This document shows, piece by piece, positions 5,114 to 7,451 of a DNA stretch of 7,451 nt. The translations under genes and the position numbers were made by a program. The DNA comes from Bacillota bacterium (GTDB taxonomy: Bacteria > Bacillota > Clostridia > Oscillospirales > Ruminococcaceae). Each line of letters opens with the position of its first letter. Positions within the stretch are counted from its first letter, which is position 1. The notes below the pieces were generated by a model, which searched no databases, was not told the origin of the DNA, and was given only the letters and a program-made list of their open reading frames with translations. The DNA is taken from NCBI GenBank assembly GCA_023395695.1, contig JAEWYJ010000059.1:1-7451 (forward strand), read 5' to 3'.

Positions 5114-6618
5114 ATATGGCCTTGGAGTTCGCACCCAATTTTGAAGTTGCACGCAGTGAAAGCCGGTGTATTCTTTGCGGAAAGTGTGTTAACGAATGCA
5201 GCTACGGTGTTCATCAGTTCACGGCCGATAAAAAAGCCATGACCGAGAACAACAGCAAATGTGTCAACTGTTACCGCTGTGTCGCCATCTGTCCCACCAA
5301 AGCCATCAAGGTTATTCGTAACCCGCAGGCTGTCAATACCAGCAGCAACTGGAGCGCAAACAACATGCGCGAAATTTATCTGCAGGCCGCAACCGGCGGC
5401 GTGCTGCTCTCCGGGATGGGCACCACCAAAAACTATCCTCTTTACTGGGATAAGCTGCTCATTAATGCCGCACAGGTTACGAACCCCTCCATCGACCCAC
5501 TGCGCGAACCGATGGAGACCCGCACTTACCTTGGCAAAACCTCGGCCAATATTCGCCGGGACGCTGCCGGCAACCTGATTAACACGCTGCCGCCCCATTT
5601 AACGCTGAATACGCCAATTATGTTTGCCGCCATGAGCTACGGCGCCATCAGTTATCCGGCCCACGAGGCGCTGGCCAGAGCCTCGACCGATCTGGGCACT
5701 TATTACAATACCGGCGAGGGCGGACTGCATCATGACCTGTATCAGTATGGTGCGCACACCATTGTGCAGGTCGCCTCGGGCCGTTTTGGCGTCCACCGCA
5801 AATATCTTGAAACCGGCGCGGCCATTGAAATTAAAATTGGGCAGGGTGCAAAGCCCGGCATCGGCGGGCATTTGGCGGGCACCAAAAACATCGGCGATAT
5901 CTCCAAAACCCGAATGATTCCAGAAGGGAGCGACGCCATTTCCCCTGCGCCCCACCATGATATTTACTCTATTGAGGATCTGCGACAGCTTGTTTACTCG
6001 CTAAAAGAAGTAACAGCCTACAAAAAACCGATTATCGTCAAAATTGCGGCTGTTCATAACGTCGCATCAATTGCAAGCGGCATTGCGCGAAGCGGCGCCG
6101 ACATTATTGCTATTGACGGCCTACGCGCCGGCACCGGCGCCGCCCCTACCCAAACCCGCGACAACGTCGGTATTCCAATTGAGCTTGCGTTGGCAGCAGT
6201 GGACGCCCGTCTGCGTGAGGAGGGGATTCGCAACGAAGTCTCGGTGGTCGCCAGCGGAACAATCCGCAATAGCGCCGACGTTATCAAAGCCATCGCACTG
6301 GGCGCCGACGCCGTTTATATCGGCACCGCTGCACTTATTGCAATGGGCTGCCACATGTGCCACAGCTGTCATACCGGCGGTTGCAACTGGGGCATCTGCA
6401 CCCAGACACCTAAGCTGACCCGACGCTTGAGTGCCGACGAAGCGCACCGGCAGCTCGTCAACCTTATTGAGGGTTGGACACACGAGGTGAAAGAAATGAT
6501 GGGTGGCATGGGCATTAATTCAATTGAGGCATTGCGCGGCAACCGCCTTATGCTCCGGGGTGTCGGACTGACCGACGCCGAGCTTAAAATTCTTGGCGTT
6601 CAGCACGCCGGCCAATAA
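5101..6618 (+). CDS. Glutamate synthase central/FMN subunit with N-terminal 2x[4Fe-4S] ferredoxin domain
   Basis: 505 residues. It reductively aminates 2-oxoglutarate on FMN using ammonia from the amidotransferase. The N-terminus has two [4Fe-4S] motifs, Cys23-26-29-33 and Cys54-57-60-64, a ferredoxin module that could take electrons from a carrier. The synthase domain follows from about residue 160: AAMSYGAIS (near 176-184), GEGGLHH (near 209), KIGQGAKPGIGGHLAG (near 245-260), then DGLRAGTGAAPTQT (near 338-351) and VASGTIRNSADVIKA before GADAVYIGTAA, which are FMN-barrel features. The [3Fe-4S] ligands fit Cys417-x5-Cys423-x4-Cys428, the GltB spacing; Cys420 and Cys433 are extra. I chose ATG 5101 because AAGGAGG lies six bases upstream. 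The frame is open back to 5047, but that would overlap the previous gene more deeply without adding a domain. It resembles the archaeal and clostridial stand-alone synthase proteins; the electron donor is not shown by the sequence. Confidence 0.94.
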   Translation: MSALNMALEFAPNFEVARSESRCILCGKCVNECSYGVHQFTADKKAMTENNSKCVNCYRCVAICPTKAIKVIRNPQAVNTSSNWSANNMREIYLQAATGGVLLSGMGTTKNYPLYWDKLLINAAQVTNPSIDPLREPMETRTYLGKTSANIRRDAAGNLINTLPPHLTLNTPIMFAAMSYGAISYPAHEALARASTDLGTYYNTGEGGLHHDLYQYGAHTIVQVASGRFGVHRKYLETGAAIEIKIGQGAKPGIGGHLAGTKNIGDISKTRMIPEGSDAISPAPHHDIYSIEDLRQLVYSLKEVTAYKKPIIVKIAAVHNVASIASGIARSGADIIAIDGLRAGTGAAPTQTRDNVGIPIELALAAVDARLREEGIRNEVSVVASGTIRNSADVIKAIALGADAVYIGTAALIAMGCHMCHSCHTGGCNWGICTQTPKLTRRLSADEAHRQLVNLIEGWTHEVKEMMGGMGINSIEALRGNRLMLRGVGLTDAELKILGVQHAGQ

Positions 6619-6633
6619 GAGGGGGAGTCTGCT

Positions 6634-7356
6634 ATGAAAATTGATGCGCACAATATGGATCAAACGCTTTTAAATCAGGCTATCCGCCGCGCACCGGCTG
6701 GAGAGATTGAGCTGGCAGGCTGCATGGGCCAGCGTTTTATTGGCGCGGGCGTCTCGGATAAAAAAATTGTAATTGACGGTGTGCCCGGTAACGCACTGGG
6801 CGCTTATATGGACGGCGGCACTATTCTGGTCGGCGGAAATGCGCAGGATGCCACCGGCGACACGATGAATGACGGCCTTATCGTAATCCACGGTTCATCC
6901 GGAGACGCCACAGGTTATTCGATGCGCGGGGGGGCTATTTTTGTCAAGGGCAATGCGGGCTACCGCGCCGGCATTCACATGAAAGCCTACCAGGACAAAA
7001 TTCCACTGCTGGTCATTGGCGGCGTTGCAGGCAGCTTTTTGGGCGAATATCAGGCAGGAGGGCATATTCTCGTGCTGGGCCTGGGCTGCGAAGATCGTGT
7101 TCCCTTCGGCTATTTCTGTGGCACCGGCATGCATGGCGGCAAAATATTTGTTCGCTCCGAGCAACCGCTGACCAATCTGCCGCCACAGGTGCTGGCTTCT
7201 GACGCTTCAGACGAAGATATGCAGGAGATTATGCCCTACATTACTGAATACTGCGAGCGGTTTGACATTAAGATAACAGCCGTTCTGCCCTACCATTTCT
7301 ATGTACTGACCCCCAATGCTAAAAGCCCCTATAAAAGACTTTATGCTATCAACTAA
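6634..7356 (+). CDS. Glutamate synthase GXGXG (beta-helix) subunit
   Basis: 240 residues, equivalent to the C-terminal domain of GltB; related domains occur in FwdC/FmdC of formylmethanofuran dehydrogenase. The domain is a right-handed beta-helix with a structural role in holding amidotransferase and synthase domains together; no catalysis is expected. It is recognised from repeated turns with glycines at regular spacing: GVPGNALGAYMDGG (49-62), GGNAQDATGDTMNDG (67-81), HGSSGDATGYSMRGG (86-100), KGNAGYRAG (105-113) and GGVAGSFLGEYQAGG (129-143). It begins 15 bases after the synthase stop, with GGGGGAG as ribosome site, so it is the third gene of one operon. A tungsten/molybdenum formylmethanofuran dehydrogenase subunit is the alternative, but the two upstream genes make glutamate synthase much more likely. 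The operon ends at the terminator just downstream. Confidence 0.92.
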   Translation: MKIDAHNMDQTLLNQAIRRAPAGEIELAGCMGQRFIGAGVSDKKIVIDGVPGNALGAYMDGGTILVGGNAQDATGDTMNDGLIVIHGSSGDATGYSMRGGAIFVKGNAGYRAGIHMKAYQDKIPLLVIGGVAGSFLGEYQAGGHILVLGLGCEDRVPFGYFCGTGMHGGKIFVRSEQPLTNLPPQVLASDASDEDMQEIMPYITEYCERFDIKITAVLPYHFYVLTPNAKSPYKRLYAIN

Positions 7357-7367
7357 CCCCTATATCG

Positions 7368-7412
7368 TCGAAACCGCGTATTTACACCTTGTAAATACGC
7401 GGTTTCGATTTT
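7368..7412 (+). terminator. Intrinsic terminator closing the glutamate synthase operon
   Basis: A perfect 19-bp inverted repeat (7368-7386 with 7390-7408) has a three-base loop and is followed by TTTT then AAC. It begins 11 bases after the stop of the GXGXG gene. The T-run is short but the stem is very stable. The opposite strand has no T-run, so it serves plus-strand transcripts. No further gene can be recognised in the remaining 39 bases. Confidence 0.87.
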
Positions 7413-7451
7413 AACAATAATATAGAAGCTCTTTGCTTAGGCAGCATCATT

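Noticed and set aside
1290..7356. Long overlapping open frames on the opposite strand of speD and the glutamate synthase genes
   Set aside because: They are antisense shadows of well-conserved genes, common in DNA of this base composition, with no domains or ribosome sites.
1..7451. CRISPR arrays, tRNA or rRNA genes, insertion sequences, phage genes
   Set aside because: No regularly spaced repeats, tRNA-like cloverleaf or T-loop signatures, transposase or integrase-like proteins were seen.

Overview
The window looks like chromosomal DNA from an anaerobic Firmicute of class Clostridia, perhaps Oscillospirales-like. The signs are strong AGGAGG-type ribosome binding sites, near-consensus sigma-A promoters, an Orn/Lys/Arg decarboxylase of the Bacillus SpeA type, a DUF4349 lipoprotein, and a glutamate synthase split into three polypeptides. 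The organism is inferred from gene content and style; nothing here fixes species or genus.

Left third, minus strand (1-2048): a polyamine operon. speD (S-adenosylmethionine decarboxylase, Escherichia coli-like type) is followed closely by a PLP-dependent Orn/Lys/Arg decarboxylase that runs off the left edge. The decarboxylase would make the diamine or agmatine precursor, and SpeD the aminopropyl donor. An aminopropyltransferase (speE) and ureohydrolase (speB) may lie further left but are not visible.

Gap 2049-2738 has no convincing protein gene but is not empty. A perfect-consensus promoter on the minus strand (TTGACA-18-TATAAT, 2575-2604) fires toward speD. About 385 bases later there is a strong hairpin followed by a T-run (2180-2226), still about 130 bases before speD. 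Between them are many short inverted repeats. This is either an independent structured small RNA or a long attenuator/riboswitch-like leader of speD. I do not recognise its family, and it is the best candidate here for something undescribed.

Middle, plus strand (2739-3740): a DUF4349-type membrane-anchored lipoprotein of unknown role. Gap 3741-4012 holds nested inverted repeats, then a good sigma-A promoter (3887-3915), a small hairpin with an AnnGnn hexaloop, and a perfect 9-bp intrinsic terminator (3945-3980) placed before the glutamate synthase genes. That arrangement suggests transcription attenuation, possibly by an ANTAR/NitR-type antiterminator responding to nitrogen.

Right half, plus strand (4013-7356): a three-gene glutamate synthase operon. 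The order is class II glutamine amidotransferase (ammonia release), ferredoxin-like [4Fe-4S] plus FMN/[3Fe-4S] synthase domain, and the GXGXG beta-helix domain. Together they correspond to one bacterial GltB alpha subunit cut at its domain borders. A 19-bp perfect hairpin terminator (7368-7412) closes the operon, and no GltD-like NAD(P)H subunit lies between the third gene and it. The last ~40 bases hold nothing I can identify.
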